DNA of 17,123 nucleotides from Flavobacterium sp. (GCA_030682755.1 JAUXNR010000221.1:1-17123), one strand, 5' to 3'. Counted from the stretch's first letter, positions 1 through 8,663 are shown. Program-made: numbers and translations. The notes: generated from the sequence alone by a model not told the origin.

Positions 1-3000
1 GATTCTTATCCACATTATAATTGGAATGCTTTAACCCAAAAGGATAATAATGATTTTCTTCTAATATCTTTAATTCATTGGATTCAGGTGCTAGTCCAAA
101 ACTAACTCGAATATTCCCTAAATGATCCGTGTAGTTATACACATAATTAAAATATTCTCCCTCTGTTACATTTACATACCCTTCACTATGTGGGAAAAAC
201 AACAACTGACCACTTACATACTGATAGCCATTTTGATAATCAGTAATAGCAACGGTTGAACCTTGTGTTACTTTTTTCTCAACTTTTACGCCTGCCGCAG
301 TATAAAGATATTCAATTATTCCGTATCTTAAAACTATTTTTATCGGTAGATTTAAATGATTGTAATAAATTCTACTAATCTCTTTATTTGCATCTCTTGT
401 CATATTGCCATAATCATCATACGCATAATCATCATCTGTATCCACTGTACCGGATACATCATCTTTAAATCCATTGGGGTTACTTTCCACATCATAAACC
501 CGCATTAATCTATTCTTATGTACAGAATCATAGGTATATTGCAAATCATCAATATTTAGAATAAAGTTTACATCATCCAATTCTCCTGTTCGATGCAATC
601 GTGTTATATTGCCATTTTTGTCATACCATAGATTTTCATTATAACTGTTTCTAATAGGATTTATTTCATCTGGTTTTTGATAAATGGCTTTTTGCAGACG
701 GTTCAATTGGTCATATTTGTAACCGTATTTTCTGATGGCTCCATCGGATTGCGTTTGCCAAAAGGTTTCAGAGATATTCCCGTTGTATAAAGGACTTATG
801 GTATTATTTACAGAATTCTCAACCGTATTGTAATTAATCTTAAAAGCAAACAAATCATCAAACTGACCGGGGTCATTTTCCAGATGGTTTATTTCATTTA
901 TATCCGTTAGCCAACCCCGAATATTGTATCGATAATTGATTTTTTGTAAACCTACATTAGAGTGATCATCAGGACCGCCTACATCCTTTGATATTAAATT
1001 CCCTAAATTATCATACGTATTATGTGAAATTAGCTCCATTGGACCTCCATTAATTTGGTGGTAGTGATTCCTTAACCTTCCATTTGCATTGTATTCAAAA
1101 AATTCATCGGTTGTAACTTGAGCACTAGATGTATTTAACGAGTGTAGGGTGTTGCTATAGAGTACTTGTCCAATAAAATCCAATTGCAAATCATTTTGAG
1201 TAAAACCACCCAAGTGATTCTGGGTGTAACTTCTTATGGCCCTTCCTTTAGAATCATATAAACTATAAGACTGCTCAGCCAAAACCGGCGTTTGACTTGT
1301 ATTCAAACCACGTACCCAAGAACCTGTAGCCAACCCTTTTACATTGCTGGCAACCGTTTGTCCAAATAGCGAAGTCGGTGGTGTAGTACCATTGGGGAAA
1401 CTGTAATTGTCATAATAATTAACTGTAAGTAGTTTTAAAGACGCATTAGGCAATACATTGTTGGTGTGTCGAATGGCAACACCGTCTAAGGTTCCGTTAG
1501 AAGGTGTTCTGTTTTCTGAAACTGTGGTCTCTGCATTTTTAGCTCCTTGAAGCACCTTTCTTTTGGCACTGTCAATACTGCCGTCAAGCAACCACCCCGA
1601 ATAAACCACCCGCCCAAATGCATCATACTTGGTTACATTCCAACCCTCACTCAAGCCATCAAACGGATTCAAAGCCGGGCCACTATACACCGGGCGATCC
1701 AATTTATCATACACCATAAATTCCCATGCTTTACCGGATATTTTTTTCTCTACCAACCTGTTGCGGGAATCGTATTTGTATTGGTAACACAATCCGTTTA
1801 AATCATTGGTGGAAACAGTACCTGAAGTGTTAACCAAAGGTGGTATCACATAGGTTAGGTTTCCGTACACATCATACACATAATAGGTATCATGCATTAC
1901 CTGTGGTGTAACTTGCCCATTAGGGGCTGTCACATCAGAATACGTGCGTTTTAGAATGACCTGTCCTTGTTTATTTTTAAATTCTTCTGTGGTGTTGTTT
2001 TTTCCTGTTGTCCAATTCTCATCTTTAGTAATGGTCTTATAGAGTTGATTTATAGGATAAAAACCATCATCCACTAAAGTGGGTTGGTAGACTTCTAATG
2101 TACTACTCCATGAAGTTTCCGCTTTATACCTTCGCACTTCACTGGCTATATTGGTTTGATAGTCCAATTTTATTTCTTTTCCGCTAGTGATATTCCAAAC
2201 CTCTCCGGGAGCAGCTTGCTTGAGTACCCTATTCAGCGGTGAGACTTCAAATTGCTTTTGACTATACGGAAATCCTGTAATTGCAAAGGCAGGATTACCG
2301 GTGTTTTGTATGTTGTTCGTAGCATAAAAGGTACTTACGGCCGTAAAGGCATTTTGATCATAACTCATAGAAGAGCTGGTTCTAACATAGGGCAAGTACT
2401 CCTTTTCCTGCCTGCCAAAATTATCATAAGAAATAGGTGTTATGATATCTCCATTATTGGAAGCCTGCTTGTAGGCAAGTTCTTGAATGGGGCGACCGAG
2501 TCCGTCTAAAAAAGTCATCGCCACCATAGCATCCCAAGGGTCATTAACGTTTATGGATGTCTGTGTGGAGGGTCTTTTATAGGTAATTGACTTCACATAA
2601 TTTTGGTTTTGTGACAGATTACGGTAATAATACTCATACTTGTTCAAAATATTTTGATTGGCATCCTTTGCAAATTCCAACCTGCCAAACGGGTCGTACG
2701 TAAAAGAAGTGGTATAACCTCGTGGGTCGGTAATACTGGCTAGCCCCTTAAGAGGTTCATACGTATAGGTCGTAATCATGGCAGCATCAAATCCAGCATT
2801 GGAACGCAAATTATTAATAGCGGATAAGTTAGCTTCACTTATGGAGGTTGTGCCTAAAGCGGCTGTCACTTGAGCATACGTGGCGTTTTCAATTTTAGCA
2901 ATAGGATAGGCCTGATTATAACCCCACAAATACACAATACTGCTTCCGTGTTCTTGTTTTAATTCAAGGGGTTTCCCATAGCTGTTATACTGTATAAAAC

Positions 3001-5953
3001 GAATGCGGGTTTCAGTAGTATTAGCTGCTTTTTTTACCGATATTGATTCCGGTAAATACGAATTGTTTGAAGTCCAATTGTTAGAATAATGTATTTCTTT
3101 TGTTTCCAACAACTCACTATTCCTAAAGTTTTCTATCTTTTTTATAACCCCAATCCGGTTGCGATTAAAAACATCTGAGTCATAATAATATTTCGTCTCT
3201 AGTATTTCTCCGAGACTGTTGGATATGGTGTTGGCATTTAATTTTTTATTGACCGTATTATAGCTAAAGGTCTCATTTACTTGAACCGTTTTTTGGCCGC
3301 CCGAATCATAAAAATAATTTTTAGTGGTCTTTGAAATCAATTTTGCCCACCCAAAAGTCTCATTACTGTTCACATACGAAAGAAAATAAGTGTCATTACA
3401 GGCTATGGGCCAGACGGACGAACAACTGGAGTTCAAACAGGCAATATAGGCATCATATTCATCATAAGACGATGCCATCGGACAACCCGTCTCATAATAC
3501 CCTCTAATGCCCATTCTAACGGTCACTTCTGTGCCTGCCCAATCATATCCATAGAGGGTTTCTGCAACGGGCTCATAGGTTACCCCATTGATTTTGCTAA
3601 AATGTTTTTCATTTAACAACAACCCTCTTTTATAGTCATAATTAATGGAGGGTTGAAAAGGATACATAATCGTATAATTTGCCTCAGGATGATCTATGGG
3701 CGAAGAGTAAGTGTATTGTGTATAGCCATTTTCTGCTCCATTGGTATCAGATACGGTCACGTTTTTATACCCCACATCTGAACCTTTGGTTTTAACCGCC
3801 ATAAGGTTGTTAAAATCGGCAGAAATCAGATACGTAAAATCATTAATAGAATATTGATCTCCATACGGCCTTGTGGTTCTGTAATACTCAAATACAGGTT
3901 TTGGAAACACCAATGAACCACTACTTTTGGATGTGCCAAAAAAATTGTAATTGTAGTTTTTAACTCTGGATGGTGTCTGTGATGAAAGGTTTTCGTAAAA
4001 TTCTATTTTTTTAATTCGAACTCCTCCTCCAAACAACACCTCTTCCGTTTGGGTTGGATGCATTTTTGTTTCAATAGCTATGTTTAATGTACCGGATTCA
4101 TTGAAAATAAACCAATTGAACTTAACAAAATAAGCCACATTGGGTTCTAAATAATATTGTTCATTACCAATGTATTGTGGAGAAGCGTTGTTAGCATCTA
4201 CAATAGAAACCATCCCACCACTTTCATTTGGAGAAATGGTATAAGTATAGCGAATTATTCTGGGCTGGGAAGAACTGCCTAAAGCTTGACTGACAGGCAT
4301 ACCGGAGCTGTTCAACACATAGTTTTGATTGCTGACGTCCCAATAATCAGGATGTACTTCAAAATCCATCACTTCCACATCGCCAATGTAACTGTAGGTA
4401 TTGGACTCAAAATCAAATTTGATAAATCCTCCTGTGGGGAGTGTTAATTTCTCCAACACACCTGCCATGCATTGAGCTGGATTTGTTTCTCTGGACGGAC
4501 TTGCTCCTTTGTAATAACCCCAGTAATCATAACTCCAATTTATAGCACTCGAGTAAGTAGCCCCCAACGTTTTCAATTTATAATCACATTCATAAATCAT
4601 TTCTTGACTATCCAAAAAATTCTTCTCGGTTACCCTTTGCAAAGCCAATCGTTGAAAGCCTGTGGGGCCAAGGTACTCATAATCCAAATCAAACTTCTTA
4701 ACTTGCTGACTTGCCCAGTCTTTTACAATTACTGACTTTAATTTATGGGCAGTACTGTTCAATCTATAATCTTGTCGCCCTTGTTCCAATACAAATGCAA
4801 TTCGAGCCTTGTTAATCACATTAATTTGCTGTATCTTCTTGGTTACAATTGACTTTGTTTTTATACTGGTAGAATTCTTTGGAAGCAATCCTACAATGTC
4901 AACACTGCTTAAATAATATTCTATTTGCGATTGTTGGTCTTGCGGATGAATGGCATAACTCAATTCCGTTGTCTCAACAATTTCTTCTGTTGAATTTTGG
5001 AAAGTAAAGTCCACCAACAATTGTTGGTTGTTGTCATAAATCTTAGACAAATGATAGCTACTGACATAATTCAGAGGATACGTAAAATTTGTTGTTGGCT
5101 CTTCACCTGGCCGGAAGGTTTGTGTGGTGGTGACAGTAGTTTCAGTGGTATATTCTTTTACATCAAAAACATACTGGTAGCCCTTATCATCATAAATCGT
5201 AAAACCTATGAAATTGTATTTATTAACCGTTTGTTGGTTATCATAGGTATAATTAAATTCAATTCTAAAATTAGTGTCATTGTCAAGTTTAACTACTTCT
5301 AACACTCCCGAAGAGGTCATTTTGATGTAAAACCTTCCTGTATTGCCCATGAAATTAATCTGATACAAATCATGTTCATTGTCCAATATCCCTTTTTCAA
5401 ATGCATACCACATATAATTTTTGACAGTCTCCAATTGTGTTGAATTCATGGTGGTACCCATCAAATTTAAAACCTCATAGTATTTATTGTTGTGAAGCCC
5501 TGCAATGTTGTTATTGTAAATCCCAATCATCGTCTTGTTGTTTCCTTTAGTAGCTCCTAAATAGCACGCCTCGTCCGGTATTCCTTTAACCACTCTGGAA
5601 ATACTGCCTCCGGCAAACAAACTCCATCCCAATCCGGTATAACCCGCCATTTCTTTTACTGCAATGGAAGAAGGATGGTATTTAAGTGATACATCGATGT
5701 TAATGTCTTTAGACATACTACCAATGCTATACAGCGGAATGGAAACATCAGGTATTCCGGTATAATTGTTCACCGGCACTTCTTCAAATTTCATTAATGC
5801 CGCTACGGTAGGTGAAGGCATTGTAATTTCCGGCAAATCCGTTTCAATAGAAGCCGGTGGTGGGGTTTGTGAATGTCCTGTTGTTAGGATAAAAAACGAG
5901 AGGGTTAAAATCGCTAATCGCATCAAGCTAAGTGTATATAAATATTTTTTCAT
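1..5953 (-). CDS. Giant secreted RHS/YD-repeat protein, C-terminus beyond left edge
   Basis: Reading from the ATG at 5951-5953, the frame stays open for 1984 codons and runs off the left edge, so the protein is partial at its C-terminus. Residues 1-28 look like a Sec signal peptide (Lys-Lys, hydrophobic core, cleavage near GHS|Q). The N-terminal region has the sequence style of large Bacteroidota RHS proteins, including NNYTGIPDVSIPLY (62-75) and GLGWSL (106-111). The middle holds YD-type repeats, for example YDPFGRL (1086-1092), and a DUF6443-like segment around DGLGRP (1150-1155). Near the edge are the RHS-core-like motifs DHLGNIRVSF (1943-1952) and HYYPFGL (1968-1974). In RHS families such a core is followed by a variable, often toxic, C-terminal tip; that part is outside the window, so toxicity is inference. 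It begins 11 bp after the T9SS propeller gene and is probably co-transcribed with it. An in-frame ATG at codon 11 is possible but would shorten the signal peptide. Confidence 0.93.
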   Translation of the reverse strand, partial: MKKYLYTLSLMRLAILTLSFFILTTGHSQTPPPASIETDLPEITMPSPTVAALMKFEEVPVNNYTGIPDVSIPLYSIGSMSKDINIDVSLKYHPSSIAVKEMAGYTGLGWSLFAGGSISRVVKGIPDEACYLGATKGNNKTMIGIYNNNIAGLHNNKYYEVLNLMGTTMNSTQLETVKNYMWYAFEKGILDNEHDLYQINFMGNTGRFYIKMTSSGVLEVVKLDNDTNFRIEFNYTYDNQQTVNKYNFIGFTIYDDKGYQYVFDVKEYTTETTVTTTQTFRPGEEPTTNFTYPLNYVSSYHLSKIYDNNQQLLVDFTFQNSTEEIVETTELSYAIHPQDQQSQIEYYLSSVDIVGLLPKNSTSIKTKSIVTKKIQQINVINKARIAFVLEQGRQDYRLNSTAHKLKSVIVKDWASQQVKKFDLDYEYLGPTGFQRLALQRVTEKNFLDSQEMIYECDYKLKTLGATYSSAINWSYDYWGYYKGASPSRETNPAQCMAGVLEKLTLPTGGFIKFDFESNTYSYIGDVEVMDFEVHPDYWDVSNQNYVLNSSGMPVSQALGSSSQPRIIRYTYTISPNESGGMVSIVDANNASPQYIGNEQYYLEPNVAYFVKFNWFIFNESGTLNIAIETKMHPTQTEEVLFGGGVRIKKIEFYENLSSQTPSRVKNYNYNFFGTSKSSGSLVFPKPVFEYYRTTRPYGDQYSINDFTYLISADFNNLMAVKTKGSDVGYKNVTVSDTNGAENGYTQYTYSSPIDHPEANYTIMYPFQPSINYDYKRGLLLNEKHFSKINGVTYEPVAETLYGYDWAGTEVTVRMGIRGYYETGCPMASSYDEYDAYIACLNSSCSSVWPIACNDTYFLSYVNSNETFGWAKLISKTTKNYFYDSGGQKTVQVNETFSYNTVNKKLNANTISNSLGEILETKYYYDSDVFNRNRIGVIKKIENFRNSELLETKEIHYSNNWTSNNSYLPESISVKKAANTTETRIRFIQYNSYGKPLELKQEHGSSIVYLWGYNQAYPIAKIENATYAQVTAALGTTSISEANLSAINNLRSNAGFDAAMITTYTYEPLKGLASITDPRGYTTSFTYDPFGRLEFAKDANQNILNKYEYYYRNLSQNQNYVKSITYKRPSTQTSINVNDPWDAMVAMTFLDGLGRPIQELAYKQASNNGDIITPISYDNFGRQEKEYLPYVRTSSSMSYDQNAFTAVSTFYATNNIQNTGNPAFAITGFPYSQKQFEVSPLNRVLKQAAPGEVWNITSGKEIKLDYQTNIASEVRRYKAETSWSSTLEVYQPTLVDDGFYPINQLYKTITKDENWTTGKNNTTEEFKNKQGQVILKRTYSDVTAPNGQVTPQVMHDTYYVYDVYGNLTYVIPPLVNTSGTVSTNDLNGLCYQYKYDSRNRLVEKKISGKAWEFMVYDKLDRPVYSGPALNPFDGLSEGWNVTKYDAFGRVVYSGWLLDGSIDSAKRKVLQGAKNAETTVSENRTPSNGTLDGVAIRHTNNVLPNASLKLLTVNYYDNYSFPNGTTPPTSLFGQTVASNVKGLATGSWVRGLNTSQTPVLAEQSYSLYDSKGRAIRSYTQNHLGGFTQNDLQLDFIGQVLYSNTLHSLNTSSAQVTTDEFFEYNANGRLRNHYHQINGGPMELISHNTYDNLGNLISKDVGGPDDHSNVGLQKINYRYNIRGWLTDINEINHLENDPGQFDDLFAFKINYNTVENSVNNTISPLYNGNISETFWQTQSDGAIRKYGYKYDQLNRLQKAIYQKPDEINPIRNSYNENLWYDKNGNITRLHRTGELDDVNFILNIDDLQYTYDSVHKNRLMRVYDVESNPNGFKDDVSGTVDTDDDYAYDDYGNMTRDANKEISRIYYNHLNLPIKIVLRYGIIEYLYTAAGVKVEKKVTQGSTVAITDYQNGYQYVSGQLLFFPHSEGYVNVTEGEYFNYVYNYTDHLGNIRVSFGLAPESNELKILEENHYYPFGLKHSNYNVDKN

Positions 5954-5964
5954 GGTGTCAAAAA

Positions 5965-7560
5965 TTAGTTTTTAGTAATCCCTTTAATTACCTTCACGCC
6001 ATCCTGCTGCACATTAGTTTTAATCTCTACTACATAAATACCTACCGGCAATGACCCTAAATCAACCGGAATTATTCGTTCGGTTATGGCAAAAGATTGC
6101 AATTGATTACCGGCTAAATCATAAACAGAACAAGTGCCTCTCTCAAATTCATAGCCAACAACTATGTTGGTAAATTGCATCGTAGGATTAGGCATTGCTT
6201 CAATGGATTCCCTTTTAACTTCCGGTTTGTCTTCATCTTTAATTTTTACAACCCAAAAATCATAACCTCCAACAGCTGCGTTTTTATCTCCTGAGGTTTC
6301 TCCTTTGGAGGTACCGGCCAATAAATAACCTCCGTCTCGCAGCGGGATAGCTTTGCTTAAAATGTCCTCACCTTTGCTACCCACGCTTTCTTTCCAAAGT
6401 GTTTCGCCGTTTTCTTTTATCTTAAAGTAGATGTAATCATTGATGCCTTGGGCATCCTTGTGTTTTGCGTTTTGTGTTTCCGTCTTGGCAAAGCCGCCAA
6501 CCAAAAAAGTACCGTCCTTATTTGCAATAACAGAAGTAAGCAAATCCACTTTCCCGAAATTATAGGTCTCTTGCCATAAAATTTCTCCGTCCTCTTTCAT
6601 TTTTACCAACCAGATATCAGAACCGCTTTTATTGGTCTTATTTTTGTTGCCTGTTGTACCTGAGTTGGAGTGACCTCCTATTAAATAATGCCCGTCAACA
6701 GTTTGGAGTACGGTTTGCAATTGATCATCACCCTCACCGCCTAAACTTTGTTCCCAAACTTGTTCACCTTTTTCATTTAGCTTCACTAGCCAAAAATCAT
6801 TTAAACCATAATGGGATGCATTTTTATCGCCCGAAATGGGAGAATTGGAAGTGCCCCCTACAAGATAACCACCATCTTCGGTCTGAATCATGCTTTTTAA
6901 AACATCAGCATATTTTCCGCCCAACGTTTTTTGCCATTCAATGTTACCGGTTTTATCCAATTTAAGTACCCAATAATCCAAGTTGCCTCTACTTTTTTCG
7001 GTTTTATCCCCCGAAATGCCGGAATTGGAAGAGCCGCCAATTAGATAACCGCCATCTCTTGTGTTGATGATGGTTTTGAACTGTTCCATACTGTTACCGC
7101 CAATGGTTTTCTGCCACTGTTCATTACCTTTTGCATCAAGTTTTATAATCCAATAATCCGATTTCCCTTTGCAGGAATCCTTTTTATGAAATCCTTTCTC
7201 AGATTCTGAATGACCTCCAAGAATAAAACCTCCATCAGGGGTTAATTGTATGCTGTGCAAAAAATCAGCTCCTGAACCGCCAAAACTTTTCTGCCAATCC
7301 AACTTTCCATCTTCATCCATCTTCCACAACCAGTAATCCAAATCAGCGCTATTGTCATCGGTTTTACTCCCTGTTTTTCGGCTTAGTGAACTGCCTGCTA
7401 ATAAAAATCCATAATCAGCCGTAGGAATAGCATCAAACAAATAATCCGCATGCTTACCCCCAATGGTTTTTTCCCAAAGAATATCCTGAGCATAGGAATT
7501 GAAATAATACGAGGAAAATAAAGACAATAAAATACTCGCGAGAAAAGTAGTTTTCTTCAT
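5965..7560 (-). CDS. Secreted seven-repeat (propeller-like) protein with T9SS type A sorting domain
   Basis: 531 residues. A Sec signal peptide covers residues 1-24 (cleavage near SYA|Q). Residues 27-445 are seven consecutive repeats, six of exactly 60 residues and the last of 59. Each has the pattern WQKTIGG, then DGGYLIGG with a Ser-rich turn, then DYWVLKLD with a Gly turn. Seven units of this kind fit a seven-bladed beta-propeller, which is structural inference. Residues about 455-531 resemble the T9SS type A C-terminal sorting domain: an initial PNP motif, a VYDLAGN-like strand, LPVGIYVVEI, and a basic end (KVIKGITKN). Established T9SS biology therefore predicts export through the outer membrane and release or attachment at the surface. 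The stop codon lies 11 bp before the start of the RHS protein, so the two are probably one transcription unit. No enzymatic residues are evident; binding or adhesion is a guess. Confidence 0.92.
   Translation of the reverse strand: MKKTTFLASILLSLFSSYYFNSYAQDILWEKTIGGKHADYLFDAIPTADYGFLLAGSSLSRKTGSKTDDNSADLDYWLWKMDEDGKLDWQKSFGGSGADFLHSIQLTPDGGFILGGHSESEKGFHKKDSCKGKSDYWIIKLDAKGNEQWQKTIGGNSMEQFKTIINTRDGGYLIGGSSNSGISGDKTEKSRGNLDYWVLKLDKTGNIEWQKTLGGKYADVLKSMIQTEDGGYLVGGTSNSPISGDKNASHYGLNDFWLVKLNEKGEQVWEQSLGGEGDDQLQTVLQTVDGHYLIGGHSNSGTTGNKNKTNKSGSDIWLVKMKEDGEILWQETYNFGKVDLLTSVIANKDGTFLVGGFAKTETQNAKHKDAQGINDYIYFKIKENGETLWKESVGSKGEDILSKAIPLRDGGYLLAGTSKGETSGDKNAAVGGYDFWVVKIKDEDKPEVKRESIEAMPNPTMQFTNIVVGYEFERGTCSVYDLAGNQLQSFAITERIIPVDLGSLPVGIYVVEIKTNVQQDGVKVIKGITKN
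6226..7482 (-). repeat. Seven in-frame 180-bp coding repeats
   Basis: This stretch encodes residues 27-445 of the propeller-like protein. The seven units begin at residues 27, 87, 147, 207, 267, 327 and 387, with no insertion or deletion between units 1 and 6. The protein repeats are clearly related (W at position 3, GG near 8-9, GG near 29-30, aromatic pair near 50-51), but the DNA copies have diverged, so this is an old repeat. Confidence 0.9.
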
Positions 7561-7597
7561 AAAATTGAAATTAATTTAAAATACATAGGCATTCTAG

Positions 7598-7617
7598 GCA
7601 ACTACTTCAATAGTTGC
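7598..7617 (-). promoter_or_regulatory. Hairpin in the leader of the propeller/RHS unit
   Basis: GCAACTA (7598-7604) and TAGTTGC (7611-7617) form a perfect 7-bp inverted repeat with a 6-nt loop, 38-57 bp upstream of the ATG at 7560. Further upstream on the minus strand, TGTATTTG (7626-7633) is one mismatch from the Bacteroidota -7 box TAnnTTTG, but no convincing -33 TTTG is found. The hairpin is seen directly; a role as operator or RNA structure is inference. Confidence 0.35.
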
Positions 7618-7620
7618 TTA

Positions 7621-7997
7621 ATAATCAAATACAATAATCAAAATTGGATTATTGAAAACTAGGGTCGTTTTTGTGAGGTATTTAGATATACAATTTTAAC
7701 AAAAAATTTTGTTATATAAAAGGATAAAATGTAAGTAAATTGTTAATATTTTAAAACATATAGTATTGAATATTTTCTAAACCCCTATCTTTATTAAGGT
7801 TTTTTGGTATTTCATTTATGGTAAAAAATAAGAAATTTAACATTATAATTATGAATTTTTAGTGTTAAAAAAGAAAAAACAACATTTAATTTAAACAAAA
7901 CTTTATCAAACTATTAAAAAATTCACTTAATAATCATAGAACTAGTAGAAAAAAATAAAAAAGCTTCACCGATAATTTATAACTCAAAAAAGAATAT
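7621..7997. other. AT-rich non-coding tract
   Basis: This is part of the ~790-bp gap between the 103-residue gene and the propeller gene. It is extremely A/T-rich, with many poly-A and poly-T runs. Neither strand has an open frame of useful length, and I see no tRNA, rRNA or terminator structure. The promoter for the leftward propeller/RHS unit must lie in it or at its left end. Confidence 0.6.
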
Positions 7998-8240
7998 AAC
8001 AAAATCCGCCAAGATCTGCCTCTAGGTTTTACTCATCAGTTTAATTTGAAAAGCGTCAGATAGGTCTGTAATCCGAAAAAAAAGCGGAGCGTACTTTGTG
8101 CCCTTTGCGACCTCCTTCGCGAACTTAGCGGTTAAAAAAAATTACGAAGCAATAAAAATCCGCAAAAATCCGTTCCATCCGCATCACTTGCCTACCGTCA
8201 GGTAGGTCCGTTCCAAAAAAAAGCGAAGCGTCTTAAAACC
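7998..8240. repeat. Patch of short repeated motifs, probably a decayed dispersed intergenic repeat
   Basis: The composition changes sharply from the AT-rich tract. A 17-bp motif of eight A then GCGGAGCGT (8076-8092) recurs as eight A then GCGAAGCGT (8215-8231), matching 16 of 17 bases. AAAAATCCG occurs twice in tandem (8154-8162 and 8164-8172, period 10). CCTACC (8191-8196) and GGTAGG (8201-8206) form a hairpin with a 4-nt loop. The stretch 8094-8135 has a series of TTTGCG, TTCGCG and TTAGCGG motifs ending in GGTTAAA. I recall similar CTTTGCG...GCGGTTAAA and TCCGTTCC motifs from intergenic regions of other flavobacteria, but that is memory and not shown by this window. No coding potential is visible. 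Confidence 0.6.
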
Positions 8241-8267
8241 CCCGCTATTCGAAATGTGCACGTTGCT

Positions 8268-8291
8268 CTGCGAATGTCTCTGACTTCGCAG
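8268..8291. repeat. Strong hairpin downstream of the 103-residue gene
   Basis: CTGCGAA (8268-8274) pairs with TTCGCAG (8285-8291). Inside it, GTC (8276-8278) pairs with GAC (8282-8284) around a 3-nt loop, giving 10 bp with one bulged base at 8275. It lies about 60 bp past the stop codon of the leftward 103-residue gene. It could stabilise or end that transcript, but no T-run follows on the minus strand, so a classical terminator is not supported. Confidence 0.5.
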
Positions 8292-8351
8292 TTGTAGCTT
8301 TATTTCATAGTACAAACTTCAAATACTTCTATTTTCAATTCTAGAAAAAAA

Positions 8352-8663
8352 TTACCTATCTTTCCAAACCCTACGTTTTTTATCACCCGGTAATAACGTA
8401 AAAAGCGAATGATCTTCCCGAACCACAAACTTCAGCGTAGGCACATAAGCCGATAGCTTATTCAGTTGTACAGCCATTTGTTTATCCAATACCGTTACCA
8501 AGATAAGCTCCCAATCCAACATTTTTTCCAAATCTGAGATACTTGGCTTAATGCTCAACAAATCAAATAACAACTTAATTTTTTGCTCATTCAACTCCTG
8601 TATCACCACATCTAGAGCAGCGAACTCATCAAGATATTTATTCGGTACAATAATTTTTGCCAT
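8352..8663 (-). CDS. Hypothetical protein, 103 residues
   Basis: I do not recognise this protein. It runs from ATG at 8661-8663 to a stop at 8352 and has no signal peptide or membrane segment, so it is probably cytosolic. Residues 15-60 are rich in Leu, Ile and charged residues and look helical. Residues 76-94 look strand-forming, and the end is basic (GDKKRRVWKDR). There are no cysteines and no obvious catalytic motif. It stands alone, with about 250 bp of non-coding DNA upstream and about 790 bp downstream, so it is probably a single-gene transcript. Small size and isolation fit an accessory gene (regulator, antitoxin-like or orphan), but nothing in the sequence decides this. The consistent amphipathic pattern favours a real gene. 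Confidence 0.65.
   Translation of the reverse strand: MAKIIVPNKYLDEFAALDVVIQELNEQKIKLLFDLLSIKPSISDLEKMLDWELILVTVLDKQMAVQLNKLSAYVPTLKFVVREDHSLFTLLPGDKKRRVWKDR

Noticed and set aside
1..5953. Several plus-strand open frames of 69-101 codons in this region
   Set aside because: They lie antisense to the continuous RHS frame, resemble no protein, and have no promoter or spacing that suggests translation.
6654..6965. Plus-strand 103-codon frame inside the propeller gene
   Set aside because: It is an antisense shadow of the 180-bp repeats; its composition follows the repeat pattern.
7626..7633. TGTATTTG as the definite promoter of the propeller/RHS unit
   Set aside because: It has one mismatch to TAnnTTTG and no good -33 element; in AT-rich DNA such matches are common by chance.
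7561..8351. Hidden gene, pseudogene or insertion sequence in the large gap
   Set aside because: No frame of useful length, no transposase-like remnant and no pair of terminal inverted repeats was found.
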